A DNA stretch of 64,000 nt. Source: Archivesica marissinica. Taxonomy: Eukaryota; Mollusca; Bivalvia; Venerida; Vesicomyidae. Under the pieces are notes generated by a model. The model was not told the origin of the DNA and ran no database searches. It saw only the letters and a list, made by a program, of their open reading frames with translations. Below, piece by piece: positions 37,655 to 51,400 of the stretch. The stretch covers positions 4,610,691-4,674,690 of the forward strand of contig CM026390.1 in NCBI GenBank assembly GCA_014843695.1, read 5' to 3'. Within the stretch, counting starts at the first letter, position 1. Every line of letters begins with the position of its first letter. The translations under genes were made by a program, and so were the position numbers.

Positions 37655-38450
37655 GTATGCATTCATAAATATCTAAGTGACCATATAATAAAGCTCAGCA
37701 TTAGACTACTTGCCTAATATATAATAGGCACTGCCTTTCAGCGGCTGCATGATGCTAATAAAGGATTGAAGTCCAAATTTATTACTGAATTAGACAAAAT
37801 AGGAGGAATATGTCTACATCCCCGTGCGCGGTTTAACTGCCAAGCAAGTTTTATGCATCTATGGAATGATTGCGATTATGTTTTCTGGTAGGTGTTAACG
37901 ATTATTGCAGAACTTACGAAAACGTGTTTATAATGGCCACCGGTGTAATCGTGTAATTTATCAACTGTGATAATTTAACTGTCCACATACAATTATTTGT
38001 AGGCATAAAGAAATTGGACAAATTATTGTTAGGTTTTAAGTTCTCTCTCGTGTACACATGTCTCATACATGTTATCTATAGTTGGTACAATCCGGGGCTG
38101 GTCTTCGCTCAAGATGTTCCCATATCGGGCGCGTAAAAGAATTTATAGCCTTATCAGTTAACATTAGACCACTAGACAATATATATATATATCGTTCTCC
38201 TAGGCGCATAAATACTCATTGGTTATGCGGGTAGAACCACTGACGTTCCGCAAACCAGCTGGAATGCTTCTGCACATGAAAGCATTCGATATCCCCAGTG
38301 GGACTCAAATGTTTGGAATGATTGCCTTTAAGCTTGCCTTCACCGTGTGTATTTGCATGTCATGTCTGACTGTGCGTGTTAGCTACGTCAAAGTTGTATA
38401 CAGTTAACATGTATCAATATAGTCATGATTTAACTTTTAATTTAATTAAG

Positions 38451-38633
38451 TTGTGACATGCGTAGAACCTGCCAACATCGCTCATGCCACAAAGCAGCCT
38501 ATCGAAACAAGCTACGACTATAACACAGATGTGACATACGCATGCATTACTGGGTATGTGCTAGACAGCGGCGAACTTGTGACAACTTGCACCGCGGCGG
38601 GGACATGGAGCGACATAACGCCTGTTTGCATAC
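38451..38633 (+). CDS. CCP/Sushi exon 12
   Basis: Complete CCP module with Ile32, Val36 and a unique Thr56 (DITPVC). A silent change in Thr47 (ACC) is also unique. Donor C|GTACGC at 38634. The intron after it is expanded to 2.7 kb by inserted elements. Confidence 0.87.
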
Positions 38634-38776
38634 GTACGCATTCATAAATATCTAACTGACTATATAATAACGCTCATCATTAGACTACTTATATACTATG
38701 AAATATGTACTATCTTTTAACGGGGAAAGCTAATACAGGATTGAAGTCACTGTGTGCGTGTGTGCGTGCGTGTGTG

Positions 38777-39050
38777 TTTATTTATCGTCGCTACCGGTTA
38801 CCCATATGAGCGACACTTCCTGAAGAGATTAGTCATTTTAAAGTTTGGAGGATAGTGCAATGATACAGACAGAGAACCATTCCAGAGTCTCCTCTGGTTC
38901 TTTTACGGGCATGGTGTAAATCACCGACACGAGACCTCCGTTTAACGTCCCATCTGAAAGACTGTTAATTTTATTAGTGTTAGACGGGGGATCGAACCTG
39001 CGATCCCTGGATTACCAAATCCAGCGTGTTTGCACTGGACTACAGATCCG
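38777..39050 (-). mobile_element. tRNA-derived SINE, copy b
   Basis: Same family as 28066-28392. On the minus strand an intact B box GGTTCGATCCC lies at 38988-38998 and the A-box region TAGTCCAGTG at about 39034-39043. The distal end abuts a TG/CG-rich microsatellite (38750-38777). No target-site duplication is visible. Compared with sibling introns, the stretch between GGATTGAAGTCA and GGGTTTAACCT, about 65 bp, is missing and replaced by the SINE. Confidence 0.8.
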
Positions 39051-39127
39051 TTTGTTGGGTTTAACCTATACAGAAGATGAATAGATATATAGAATGATTT
39101 CAATGACCATGCTTTTCTGCTAGGTGT

Positions 39128-39710
39128 TGTCACACTACGACGCGTGACACCCCAATACGTGTCACACATATCATGTGACATCGTGGGTTCGTTCATGAAC
39201 TCGTATAATGTCGTTCTCAATAATCAGTTCTTCACGTTGTGTTTATATATAGTTTTATTAACACTAGCAATACATACACAGTCCCAGAATACATACACAA
39301 TGTACCATGATATATCAAACCCCGTCTCTATCTTAGCATTTCTGGTAAATCCGCCGAACCACAAGATAGATAGATTTCTTTATTTATAGGGGGTAACCGA
39401 ATTAGTTCTTAACTAATCTTCCTTAGGGCCTTCTTCTTGTATCATTCCCCTCCCATTCATTTCGCATATATATGACACGTGACATACTCTCTTATTGAAT
39501 AAATTACATAAGCTAATGAAGTCCCGGTGTTATTGTGCTGAATAGAATAGCCCTTAGTTTCTCTTGTAATCACATAACGTTATGGTACCCGTTATTATTA
39601 TGCCCAACAATTATCCTCACACCCATCAGGTCAAACAATACATCACTCTAATCCACCGAACCCCTGTTTGTGTGGCGTTAAACCCCAACCTACTTAAATA
39701 ATATCCAGTA
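39128..39710 (+). mobile_element. LTR-like or other inserted segment of uncertain type
   Basis: Sibling introns continue TAGGTGTTAATGATT where this copy switches to TGTCACACTACGACGCG at 39128, so foreign DNA begins here; the unit sequence resumes at about 40780. Near its start is an inverted repeat GTGACAC and GTGTCAC (39144-39150 and 39159-39165). A TATA-like TATATATAG (39244-39252) and an AATAAA (39498-39503) follow, as in a long terminal repeat. GGCGTTAAACCCCAA near 39674-39688 resembles a retroposon 3' end. No coding region or paired terminal repeat is found; solo LTR is inference. Confidence 0.3.
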
Positions 39711-39724
39711 GTTGTTTCACTCCA

Positions 39725-40011
39725 CATACGGATCTGTAGTCCAGTGTTTAACACACTGGACTGGTAATCCAGGGATCGCAGTCTCGATCCCCCGTCTGAC
39801 ACTAATACAAAACAGTCTTTGAGAGTGGACTTTAAACCGAGGTCTCGTGTCGGTGCTTTACACCATACACGTAAAAGAACCAGACGAGACTCTGGAATGG
39901 GTCTCTGTCTGTATCATTTCACTATCCTCCAAAACTCTAAAATGACTAATCTTTTCAGGAGGTGTAGCACATATGGGCAACCGGTAGCGACGATAAATAA
40001 ACGTAAAACAC
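39725..40011 (+). mobile_element. tRNA-derived SINE, copy c, with target-site duplication
   Basis: A 287-bp element flanked by a perfect 11-bp duplication, GTTTCACTCCA, at 39714-39724 and 40012-40022. The head has TAGTCCAGTG near 39737 and a degenerate B box (GTCTCGATCC). The body contains CGAGGTCTCGTGTCGGTGC and GTAAAAGAACCAGACGAG, and the tail reads CGATAAATAAACGTAAAACA. It is inserted into the LTR-like segment, so it is younger than that insertion. Confidence 0.88.
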
Positions 40012-40128
40012 GTTTCACTCCAGTGTATACGTGCCCATCCCCTGCAAACATTGACGTCAATACCCCCTAACAACACAGCAATTCCCTATTAAACAGTGGC
40101 TCTCTTCATACCTACCATAACCGTTAGC

Positions 40129-40615
<487 letters not shown>

Positions 40616-41319
40616 GTGTCCCGCATAGAAACCGCCATTTCACTACAGTACTATATTGATCTCCTTCCCAGAGTTATTATATTGAAACATCCAGGCGAAC
40701 GACTGATGGACACGCCTCCAGGACCGGAATCTATTTCGTAAATACACGTATGAACCGTTGGCCAATTGAGTTACAATATTAAACATTATTTGCAGAAATT
40801 ATGGAAACGTGCTTATAATGGCCACCGGTGAATAATGGTTCAATTGATTAACTGCGGTAATTTAGCTGTCCACAGACAATTATTTGCAAGCATATTGAAT
40901 TTGGACAAATTATTTTAAGCTTTAAGTTCTCTCTCGTGTATATTTAGTTTGCACATTTCTTGTACATGTTAGCTACAGGCGGTACAAGCCGGGCGGATAT
41001 TCCCGTAAGATCATTTATCGCATATCATTAGACCACTAGGCAGTATATATGTCGTTCTCCTTGCCGCATATGTACTCCATTGGTGTATGCGGGTAGGACC
41101 ACCGACCTTCCGCAATCCAGCTGGGTAGCTTCCGCACATGAAAGCATCCGATATCCCCAGTGAGACTCAACTATATGGGTTGATATCCTTGCAGTTTGAC
41201 TTCATCGTGAATAGTTACGTAACATATATGTATGCGTGACTGTGCGTGCTAGCTACGTCAAACTTGTATAAGTTATCTTGTATCACTATATTCTTGATTT
41301 AACTTTAATTATAATTAAG
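40616..41319 (+). other. Intron before CCP exon 13
   Basis: The first 165 bp have no recognised relationship. From about 40780 the standard intron unit resumes (ATTATTTGCAG, AATGGCCACCG, GCGGTACAAGCCGGG, GATATCCCCAGTG), more diverged than in exons 3-9. It contains one CTTCCGC subrepeat. No gene is supported. Confidence 0.7.
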
Positions 41320-41502
41320 TTGTGACATGCGTAGAACCTGCCAACATCGCTCATGCCACAAAGCAGCCTATCGAAACAAGCTACGACTACAACACAGATG
41401 TGACCTACGCCTGCGTTACAGGGTATGAGCTAGAAAGCGGCGCACTTGTGACAACTTGCACAGCGGCGGGGACATGGAGCAACATAGCGCCTGTTTGCAT
41501 AA
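41320..41502 (+). CDS. CCP/Sushi exon 13
   Basis: Complete CCP module with Glu36, Glu38, Ala41 and Asn54 (YELESGALV, TWSNIAP); the last three are unique. The acceptor tract is slightly different (TTTAATTATAATTAAG). Donor A|GTACGC at 41503. Its divergence in exon and intron suggests an edge unit that takes less part in homogenisation. Joining to exon 14 gives the linker Ile-Ile-Lys-Gln between modules. Confidence 0.87.
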
Positions 41503-41555
41503 GTACGCATTCATAAATATCTAACTGACCTATAGTGTGATTAACGATTTACTAG

Positions 41556-42424
41556 TATACTCAATTCCAAAATAAAGTGTGCACTTTTGAATTTAGAATA
41601 TTTCACTATTTAGAAGACATATCAGTTAGAAATTTCGCATAGTATACCTCAAGTATATTTGTCATCGATCAATTGCATAATCTACCACGTGGTATGCAAA
41701 AATGTCAGTCCAGTCTGTGAGACTTGATTTCGCATGATTTACACGTGCAGCCTGAGGAAAATATACATGTCACCGGAAACTTGTATTAGTGTATTCCTTA
41801 TGTCTTACATAACGGCTAAATCACATTTGAGTTCACATTGGTACACAATGAACATGCCAAGATTGAGCGAAAATCAACGTATCCAAGCATTCTCAACAGG
41901 AACAACGTTGACGTGCTTCCCTGGCCTGCTATATGCCCGGATATGAACCCAATCGAGCATATCTGGGATTACCTTGGCAGAAGGGTGCGATCCCGAGGAA
42001 ATATCCACAATCTGAGGGACTTGGCAAACACCCTCGTGCAAGAGTGGGATAACATCCCTGACCCAGTAATCAGACGTTACGTGCGGTCTATGCGAAGTCG
42101 AATTGCCGCCTGCATCAACAGCAGAGGTGCGCACACAAGATACTGATCGAAAAAAACCACCAGAACTGCGATTAAAACAACTTTAAATGCATTTTTGAAT
42201 GTGACCTGATGCTTTGAGTACTTTTGCAACTTTGATTTTAGCACCGTCTCCTTTCTCGCATAAAAAAAGCTACTTAAACTGACCGTGACTTAAAATCTGA
42301 TATGTCTGACAGATTCTACAGGGTCTGATCTAAAGTTTAGTACCAAATATATAGGCTTTCGGTTAAATAGGCGATGAGAAATCACAGAAAACAAAGTGCA
42401 CACTTTATTTTGGAATTGAGTATA
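41556..42424 (+). mobile_element. Internally deleted Tc1/mariner element
   Basis: Perfect 32-bp terminal inverted repeats lie at 41556-41587 and 42393-42424 (both contain CTCAATTCC and AAAGTGTGCACTTT), with TA dinucleotides at the ends as expected for Tc1/mariner insertion. The 869-bp element is shorter than a typical autonomous one (about 1.3-1.7 kb) and keeps only the ends of its transposase gene. It lies in the intron between CCP exons 13 and 14. Perfect repeats suggest recent movement, presumably driven by a transposase encoded elsewhere. Confidence 0.92.
41854..42146 (+). pseudogene. Tc1-like transposase remnant (N-terminal tip joined to C-terminal part)
   Basis: From ATG 41854 about a dozen codons (MPRLSENQRIQA) resemble the start of Tc1-like transposases. 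After about 41890, in a different frame, follows the C-terminal part of the DDE catalytic domain: VLPWPAICPDMNPIEHIWD, with the conserved PDxNPIE motif that supplies the third acidic residue, then an Arg-rich tail ending at TGA 42144-42146. The paired helix-turn-helix DNA-binding region and the first two catalytic Asp residues are missing, and the two parts are out of frame, so no active enzyme is made. Confidence 0.85.
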
Positions 42425-42487
42425 TAAATTTGAGAAATGTTACTTCGGTGTCCTCCTACATTTATGGAGGTCCACTGTTTGTTGTGT

Positions 42488-44284
42488 GAGCGACGTAAAT
42501 ACTTTTGTGTTCTATTTACTGAGCGACGTAAATAAAACTAATCGATACCATTATAGCGAGGTAAATACAACTAATCGATACCATTATAGCGAGGTAAATA
42601 CAACGATTACATACAATTATAGCGAGGTAAATACAACTAATCGATACCATTATAGCGAGGTAAATACAACTAATCGATACCATTATAGCGAGGTAAATAC
42701 AACTAATCGATACCATTATAGCGAGGTAAATACAACTAATCGATACCATTATAGCGATGTAAATACAACGATTACATACAATTATAGCGAGGTAAATACA
42801 ACTAATCGATACCATTATAGCGAGGTAAATACAACTAATCGATACCATTATAGCGAGGTAAATACAACGATTACATACAATTATAGCGAGGTAAATACAA
42901 CTAATCGATACCATTATAGCGAGGTAAATACAACGATTACATACAATTATAGCGAGGTAAATACAACTAATCGATACCATTATAGCGAGGTAAATACAAC
43001 TAATCGATACCATTATAGCGAGGTAAATACAACGATTACATACAATTATAGCGAGGTAAATACAACTAATCGATACCATTATAGCGAGGTAAATACAACT
43101 AATCGATACCATTATAGCGAGGTAAATACAACTAATCGATACCATTATAGCGAGGTAAATACAACTAATCGATACCATTATAGCGAGGTAAATACAACTA
43201 ATCGATACCATTATAGCGAGGTAAATACAACTAATCGATACCATTATAGCGATGTAAATACAACGATTACATACAATTATAGCGAGGTAAATACAACTAA
43301 TCGATACCATTATAGCGAGGTAAATACAACTATTAGATACAATTATAGCGAGGTAAATACAACTAATCGATACCATTATAGCGAGGTAAATACAACTAAT
43401 CGATACCATTATAGCGAGGTAAATACAACTAATCGATACCATTATAGCGATGTAAATACAACTATTAGATACAATTATAGCGAGGTAAATACAACTAATC
43501 GATACCATTATAGCGAGGTAAATACAACGATTACATACAATTATAGCGAGGTAAATACAACTAATCGATACCATTATAGCGAGGTAAATACAACGATTAC
43601 ATACAATTATAGCGAGGTAAATACAACTAATCGATACCATTATAGCGAGGTAAATACAACTAATCGATACCATTATAGCGAGGTAAATACAACTAATCGA
43701 TACCATTATAGCGAGGTAAATACAACTAATCGATACCATTATAGCGAGGTAAATACAACTAATCGATACCATTATAGCGAGGTAAATACAACGATTACAT
43801 ACAATTATAGCGAGGTAAATACAACTAATCGATACCATTATAGCGAGGTAAATACAACTAATCGATACCATTATAGCGAGGTAAATACAACTAATCGATA
43901 CCATTATAGCGAGGTAAATACAACGATTACATACAATTATAGCGAGGTAAATACAACTAATCGATACCATTATAGCGAGGTAAATACAACTAATCGATAC
44001 CATTATAGCGAGGTAAATACAACTAATCGATACCATTATAGCGAGGTAAATACAACTAATCGATACCATTATAGCGATGTAAATACAACGATTACATACA
44101 ATTATAGCGAGGTAAATACAACTAATCGATACCATTATAGCGAGGTAAATACAACTAATCGATACCATTATAGCGAGGTAAATACAACTAATCGATACCA
44201 TTATAGCAAAGTGAATACAACTAATCGATACCATTATAGCGAGGTAAATACAACTAATCGATACAATTATAGCAATGCTAATAC
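42488..44284 (+). repeat. Minisatellite array F, 33-bp unit, about 54 copies
   Basis: The unit is GAGGTAAATACAACTAATCG followed by ATACCATTATAGC. About a dozen units are a second type with ACGATTACATACAATTATAGC or ACTATTAGATAC after the shared GAGGTAAATACAAC. Because 33 is a multiple of three, an uninterrupted 601-codon frame runs on plus (42486-44291; period SEVNTTNRYHY or SEVNTTITYNY) and a 612-codon frame on minus. In the plus frame each unit has an NTT sequon and the second type also NYS. No splice acceptor that would include it as an exon is convincing, so I treat it as intronic repeat and not as a gene. Each unit contains a splice-donor-like GAG|GTAAAT. Confidence 0.93.
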
Positions 44285-44366
44285 AAGTTAATTTTGTTTG
44301 ACATAAAAGCCACCGGTTATGCCACCTGTGCCCGTCCGTTGAAACTGCAGTCAAATTGTCTTACAG

Positions 44367-44546
44367 TTAAGCAATGCGCGCAAGAAGTGGTGGCCAATGG
44401 TGCAGCAGATCCTGACCAGGCTCAACACAACTACGACACATCTGTCACCTATTCCTGTGATGTATCGTATAATCACACGGACGGTAATCTCGTGAGGACA
44501 TGTGATGCGTCCGCGAGTTGGACTGGCATCTTGCCAACATGTACAG
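44367..44546 (+). CDS. CCP/Sushi exon 14, divergent
   Basis: The exon is bounded by a good acceptor (TTGTCTTACAG, then TTAAGCAATGC) and donor (ACAG|GTAGAC at 44547). It is 180 nt, phase 1-1, and splices in frame with exon 13. It encodes 59 complete residues with Cys3, Cys30, Cys45, Trp51 and Cys58, the CCP signature. Apart from the framework it is unlike exons 1-13 (QCAQEVVANGAADPD at the start, SASWTGILPTCT at the end) and contains one N-glycosylation sequon (NHT, residues 35-37). It looks like a non-amplified module that bounds the expanded array. Confidence 0.85.
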
Positions 44547-44754
44547 GTAGACAAACACGCACTCAAAGAGCTAGCAATGTACGGGTAATTGTATTGTTTG
44601 CCTAAGCAAATAGCAAAACAAATTAAAGCAAATATAGCGACTATTGATTTATAGAAAAGGCATAATTATATGGTCATGCCTGCATAGTTGTCAATTGTGT
44701 TATTTTAGAAGATATGTATAGAATTGTCTCTAGAACTTGTGTAAATATTATGTG
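44547..44754 (+). other. Intron DNA after CCP exon 14
   Basis: AT-rich DNA without recognised genes or elements; it leads directly into array G. Confidence 0.6.
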
Positions 44755-45200
44755 CTGTTTCTTTGTATTTCGCTAGTTTCTGTGTATTTCGCTAGTTTCT
44801 GTGTATTTCGCAAGGTTCTGTATATTTCGCAAGTTTGTGTGTATTTCGCAAGTGTCTGTGTATTTCGCTAGTTTGTGTTTATTTCGCAAGTTTCTGTGTA
44901 TTTCACAAGTTTCTGTGTATTTCGCAAGTTTCTGTGTATTTCACAAGTTTCTGTGTATTTCGCAAGTTTCTGTGTATTTCACAAGTTTCTGTGTATTTCG
45001 CAAGTTTCTGTGTATTTCAGTATTTCACAAGTTTCTGTGTATTTCGCAAGTTTCTGTGTATTTCACAAGTTTTTGTGTATTTCGCAAGTTTCTGTGTATT
45101 TCGGTATTTCGCAAGTTTCTGTGTATTTCGGTATTTCGCAAGTTTCTGTGTATTTCGGTATTTCGCAAGTTTCTGTGTATTTCGCTAGTTTGTGTGTATG
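44755..45200. repeat. Minisatellite array G, 19-bp unit, about 23 copies
   Basis: The unit is TTTCTGTGTATTTCGCAAG with variants CGCTAG and CACAAG; some units carry an extra GTATTTCG segment (45020, 45100-45170). The frames VYFASFCVFRKFLCISQVS and related ones on plus are repeat products (19 residues per three units). Confidence 0.95.
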
Positions 45201-45297
45201 TGCCAAACACCATCGAAAACATACCTTATTGTATGTAACAACATACTCTCAAATTATAATTATTGTATACATCAATAATATTGTTTCAACATTTTAG

Positions 45298-45440
45298 CAT
45301 AGCTATGTGTACAGGGTGACAGGGGTGCTTTGTAGGTGTCGCAGAGACTTGACCTTGTATAGTGGAATAATCCACAGATCGCACGTCTCGGACATGCGCA
45401 GCATGTAACACATCATACAAATTAAAAAAAAGACATCTGT
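45298..45440 (+). other. Candidate terminal exon of the CCP gene (speculative)
   Basis: A pyrimidine-rich acceptor, TTGTTTCAACATTTTAG, ends at 45297. If exon 14 (phase 1) splices here, the first complete codon after the junction codon is TAG (45300-45302), so the protein would end just after the last Cys of CCP 14. A possible polyadenylation signal, ATTAAA, lies at 45421-45426. This would fit a soluble protein ending at a CCP domain, but an acceptor this short can occur by chance and the transcript may continue beyond array H. Confidence 0.18.
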
Positions 45441-48400
45441 ACACATTCACATGAAATACGTCTGTACACAGGTAAATACAACGCGTCTGTACACTAGTAA
45501 ATACAACTCGGATGTATACAGGTAAATACAACACGCCTGTACACAGGTAAATACAACACATCTATACATATATAAATACAACACGTATGTACACAGCTAA
45601 ATACAACACGTCTATACACATGTAAATACAACACGTATGTACACAGGTAAATACCACACGTCTATACACAGGTAAATACAACACGTATGTACACATGTAA
45701 ATAACACACGACTGTACACAGGTAAATACAACACGTATGTACACATGTAAATACAACACGTCTATACACATGTAAATACAACACGTCTATACACATGTAA
45801 ATACAACACGTCTATACACATGTAAATACAACACGTATGTACACAGGTATATACCACACGTCTGTACACATGTAAATACAACACGTCTGTACACATGTAA
45901 ATACAACACGTCTATACACATGTAAATATAACACGTCTGTACACATGTAAATACAACACGTCTATGCACATGTGAATACAACACGTCTATACACATGTAA
46001 ATACAACACGTCTATACACAGGTAAATACAACACGCCTGTACACAGGTAAATACAACACGTCTATACACATGTAAATACAACACGTCTGTACACAGGTAA
46101 ATACAACACGTCTATATACATGTAAATACAACACGTCTATACACATGTAAATACAACACGTCTATATACATGTATATACCACACGTCTATATACATGTAA
46201 ATACAACACGTCTATATACAGGTATATACAACACGTGTATATACATGTAAATACAACACGTCTATATACAGGTATATACCACACGTCTGTACATAGGTAT
46301 ATACCACACGTCTATATACAGGTATATACCACACGTCTATATACAGGTAAATACAACACGTCTATATACAGGTATATACCACACGTCTATATACATGTAA
46401 ATACAACACGTCTATATACAGGTATATACGACACGTCTATATACAGGTATATACAACACGTCTATATACATGTAAATACAACACGTCTGTACACAGGTAA
46501 ATACAACACGTCTATATACAGGTATATATCACACGTCTATATACATGTAACTACAACTCGTCTATATACATGTAAATACAACACGTCTGTACACAGGTAA
46601 ATACAACACGTATATATACATGTAAATACAACACGTCTATATACAGGTATATACCACACGTCTATATACATGTAAATACAACAGGTAAGTACACAGGTAA
46701 ATACAACACGTCTATATACAGGTATATACCACACGTCTATATACATGTAAATACAACACGTCTATATACAGGTATATACCACACGTCTATATACAGGTAA
46801 ATACAACACGCCTGTACACAGGTAAATACAACACGTCTATATACAGGTATATACCACACGTCTATATACATGTAAATACAATACCTCTATATACATGTAA
46901 ATACAACACGTATGTACACAGGTAAATACAACACGTCTGTACACATGTAAATACAACACGTCTATACATATGTAAATACAACACGTCTATACACAGGTAA
47001 ATACAACACGTCTATATACATGTAAATACAACACGTCTATACACATGTAAATACAACACGTCTATACACATGTAAATACAACACGTCTGTACACATGTAA
47101 ATACAACACGTCTATACATATGTAAATACAACACGTCTATATACAGGTAAATAATACACGTCTATACACAGGTAAATACAACACGTCTATATACAGGTAA
47201 ATACAACACGTCTATATACAGGTAAATACAACACGTCTATACACAGGTAAAGACAAAACGTCTATACACAGGTAAAGACAACACGTCTATACACATGTAA
47301 ATACAACACGTCTATACACATGTAAATACAACACGTCTATACACATGTAAATACCACACGTCTATATACATGTATATACCACACGTCTATATATAGGTAT
47401 ATACCACACGTCTATATACAGTTGTATACCACACGTCTATATACATGTAAATACAACACGTCTATATACATGTAAATACAACACGTCTGTACACATGTAA
47501 ATACAACACGTCTATACACAGGTAAAGACAACACGTCTATACACAGGTAAATACAACACGTCTATACACAGGTAAATACAACACGTCTATACACAGGTAA
47601 AGACAACACGTCTATACACATGTAAATACAACACGTCTATACACATGTAAATACAACACGTCTATACACAGGTAAAGACAACACGTCTATACACATGTAA
47701 ATACAACACGTCTGTACACATGTAAATACAACACGTCTATACACATGTAAATACAACACGTCTATACACATGCAAATACCACACGTCTGTACACAGGTAA
47801 ATACAACACGTCTATATACATGTAAATACAACACGTCTATATACAGGTATATACCACACGTCTATATACATGTAAATACAACACGTATGTACACAGGTAA
47901 ATACAACACGTCTATATACAGGTATATACAACACCTCTATATACATGTAAATACAACAGGTCTATATACATGTAAATACAACACGTCTATATACATGTAA
48001 ATACAACACGTATTTACACAGGTAAATACAACACGTCTATACACATGTATATACCACACGTCTGTACACATGTAAATACAACACGTCTATACACATGTAA
48101 ATACAACACGTCTATACACATGTAAATACAACACGTCTATACACATGTAAATACCACACGTCTATATACATGTATATACCACACGTCTATATACAGGTAT
48201 ATACCACACGTCTATATACAGGTATATACCACACGTCTATATACATGTAAATACAACACGTCTGTACACAGGTAAATACAACACGTCTATATACATGTAA
48301 ATACAACACGTATGTACACAGGTAAATACAACACGCCTGTACACAGGTATATACCACACGTCTGTACACATGTAAATGCAACACGTCTGTACACAGGTAA

Positions 48401-51400
48401 ATACAACACGTCTATATACATATATATACCACACGTCTGTACACATGTAAATACAACAAGTCTATACACATGTAAATACAACACGTCTATATACATGTAT
48501 ATACCACACGTCTATATACAGGTATATACCACACGTCTATATACAGGTATATACCACACGTCTATATACAGGTAAATACAACACGTCTATATACAGGTAA
48601 ATACAACACGTCTATACACAGGTAAAGACAAAACGTCTATACACAGGTAAAGACAACACGTCTATACACATGTAAATACAACACGTCTATACACATGTAA
48701 ATACAACACGTCTATACACATGTAAATACAACACGTCTATACACATGTAAATACCACACGTCTATATACATGTATATACCACACGTCTATATATAGGTAT
48801 ATACCACACGTCTATATACAGTTGTATACCACACGTCTATATACATGTAAATACAACACGTCTATATACATGTAAATACAACACGTCTGTACACATGTAA
48901 ATACAACACGTCTATACACAGGTAAAGACAACACGTCTATACACAGGTAAATACAACACGTCTATACACAGGTAAATACAACACGTCTATACACAGGTAA
49001 AGACAACACGTCTATACACATGTAAATACAACACGTCTATACACATGTAAATACAACACGTCTATACACAGGTAAAGACAACACGTCTATACACATGTAA
49101 ATACAACACGTCTGTACACATGTAAATACAACACGTCTATACACATGTAAATACAACACGTCTATACACATGTAAATACCACACGTCTGTACACAGGTAA
49201 ATACAACACGTCTATATACATGTAAATACAACACGTCTGTACACAGGTAAATACAACACGCCTGTACACAGGTAAATACAACACGTCTGTACACAGGTAA
49301 ATACAACACGTCTGTACACAGGTAAATACAACACGTCTGTACACAGGTAAATACAACACGTCTATATACATGTAAATACAACACGTCTATATACAGGTAT
49401 ATACCACACGTCTATATACATGTAAATACAACACGTATGTACACAGGTTAATACAACACGTCTATATACAGGTATATACAACACCTCTATATACATGTAA
49501 ATACAACAGGTCTATATACATGTAAATACAACACGTCTATATACATGTATATACCACACGTCTGTACACATGTAAATACAACACGTCTATACACATGTAA
49601 ATACAACACGTCTATACACATGTAAATACAACACGTCTATACACATGTAAATACCACACGTCTATATACATGTATATACCACACGTCTATATACAGGTAT
49701 ATACCACACGTCTATATACAGGTATATACCACACGTCTATATACATGTAAATACAACACGTCTGTACACAGGTAAATACAACACGTCTATATACATGTAA
49801 ATACAACACGTATGTACACAGGTAAATACAACACGCCTGTACACAGGTATATACCACACGTCTGTACACATGTAAATACAACACGTCTGTACACAGGTAA
49901 ATACAACACGTCTATATACATATATATACCACACGTCTGTACACATGTAAATACAACACGTCTATACACATGTAAATACAACACGTCTATATACATGTAT
50001 ATACCACACGTCTATATACAGGTATATACCACACGTCTATATACAGGTATATACCACACGTCTATATACATGTAAATACAACACGTCTGTACACAGGTAA
50101 ATACAACACGTCTATATACATGTAAATACAACACGTATGTACACAGGTAAATACAACACGCCTGTACACAGGTATATACCACACGTCTGTACACATGTAA
50201 ATACAACACGTCTGTACACAGGTATATACAACACGTCTATACACATGTATATACCACACGTCTGTACACATGTAAATACAACATCTATACACATGTAAAT
50301 ACAACACGTCTATATACATGTAAATGCAACACGTATGTACACAGGTAAATACAACACGTCTATACACATGCAAATACAACACGTTTGTACACATGTAAAT
50401 ACAACATTTATACACATGTAAATACAACACGTCTATACACATGTAAATACAACACGTCTGTACACATGTAAATACAACACGTCTATACACATGCAAATAC
50501 AACACGTCTATAAACATGTAAATACAACACCTCTATATACATGCAAATACAACACGTCTATACACATGTAAATACAACACCTCTATATACAGGTATATAC
50601 CACACGTCTATATACATGTAAATACAACACGTCTATACACATGTAAATACAACACGTCTATACATATGTAAATACAACACGTCTATACACAGGTAAATAC
50701 AACACGTCTATATACATGTACATACAACACGTCTATACACATGTAAATACAACACCTCTATACACATGTAAATACAACACGTCTATACACATGTAAATAC
50801 AACACGTCTGTACACATGTAAATACAACACGTCTATACATATGTAAATACAACACGTCTATATACAGGTAAATACAACACGTCTATACACAGGTAAATAC
50901 AACACGTCTATATACAGGTAAATACAACACGTCTATATACAGGTAAATACAACACGTCTATACACAGGTAAAGACAACACGTCTATACACAGGTAAAGAC
51001 AACACGTATATACACATGTAAATACAACACGTCTATACACATGTAAATACAACACGTCTATACACATGTAAATACAACACGTCTATACACATGTAAATAC
51101 AACACGTCTGTACACAGGTAAATACAACACGTATGAACACAGGTAAATACAAGACGTATGTACACAGGTAAATACAACACGTCTGTACACAGGTAAATAC
51201 AACACGTCTATATACATGTAAATACAACACGTCTATATACAGGTATATACCACACGTCTATATACATGTAAATACAACACGTATGCACACAGGTAAATAC
51301 AACACGTCTATATACAGGTATATACAACACCTCTATATACATGTAAATACAACACGTCTATATACATGCAAATACAACACGTCTGTACACAGGTAAATAC

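Noticed and set aside
42516..44354. Minus-strand 612-codon frame through array F
   Set aside because: Antisense reading of the 33-bp unit; hydrophobic Ile/Ser/Cys period without any start context or partner exon.
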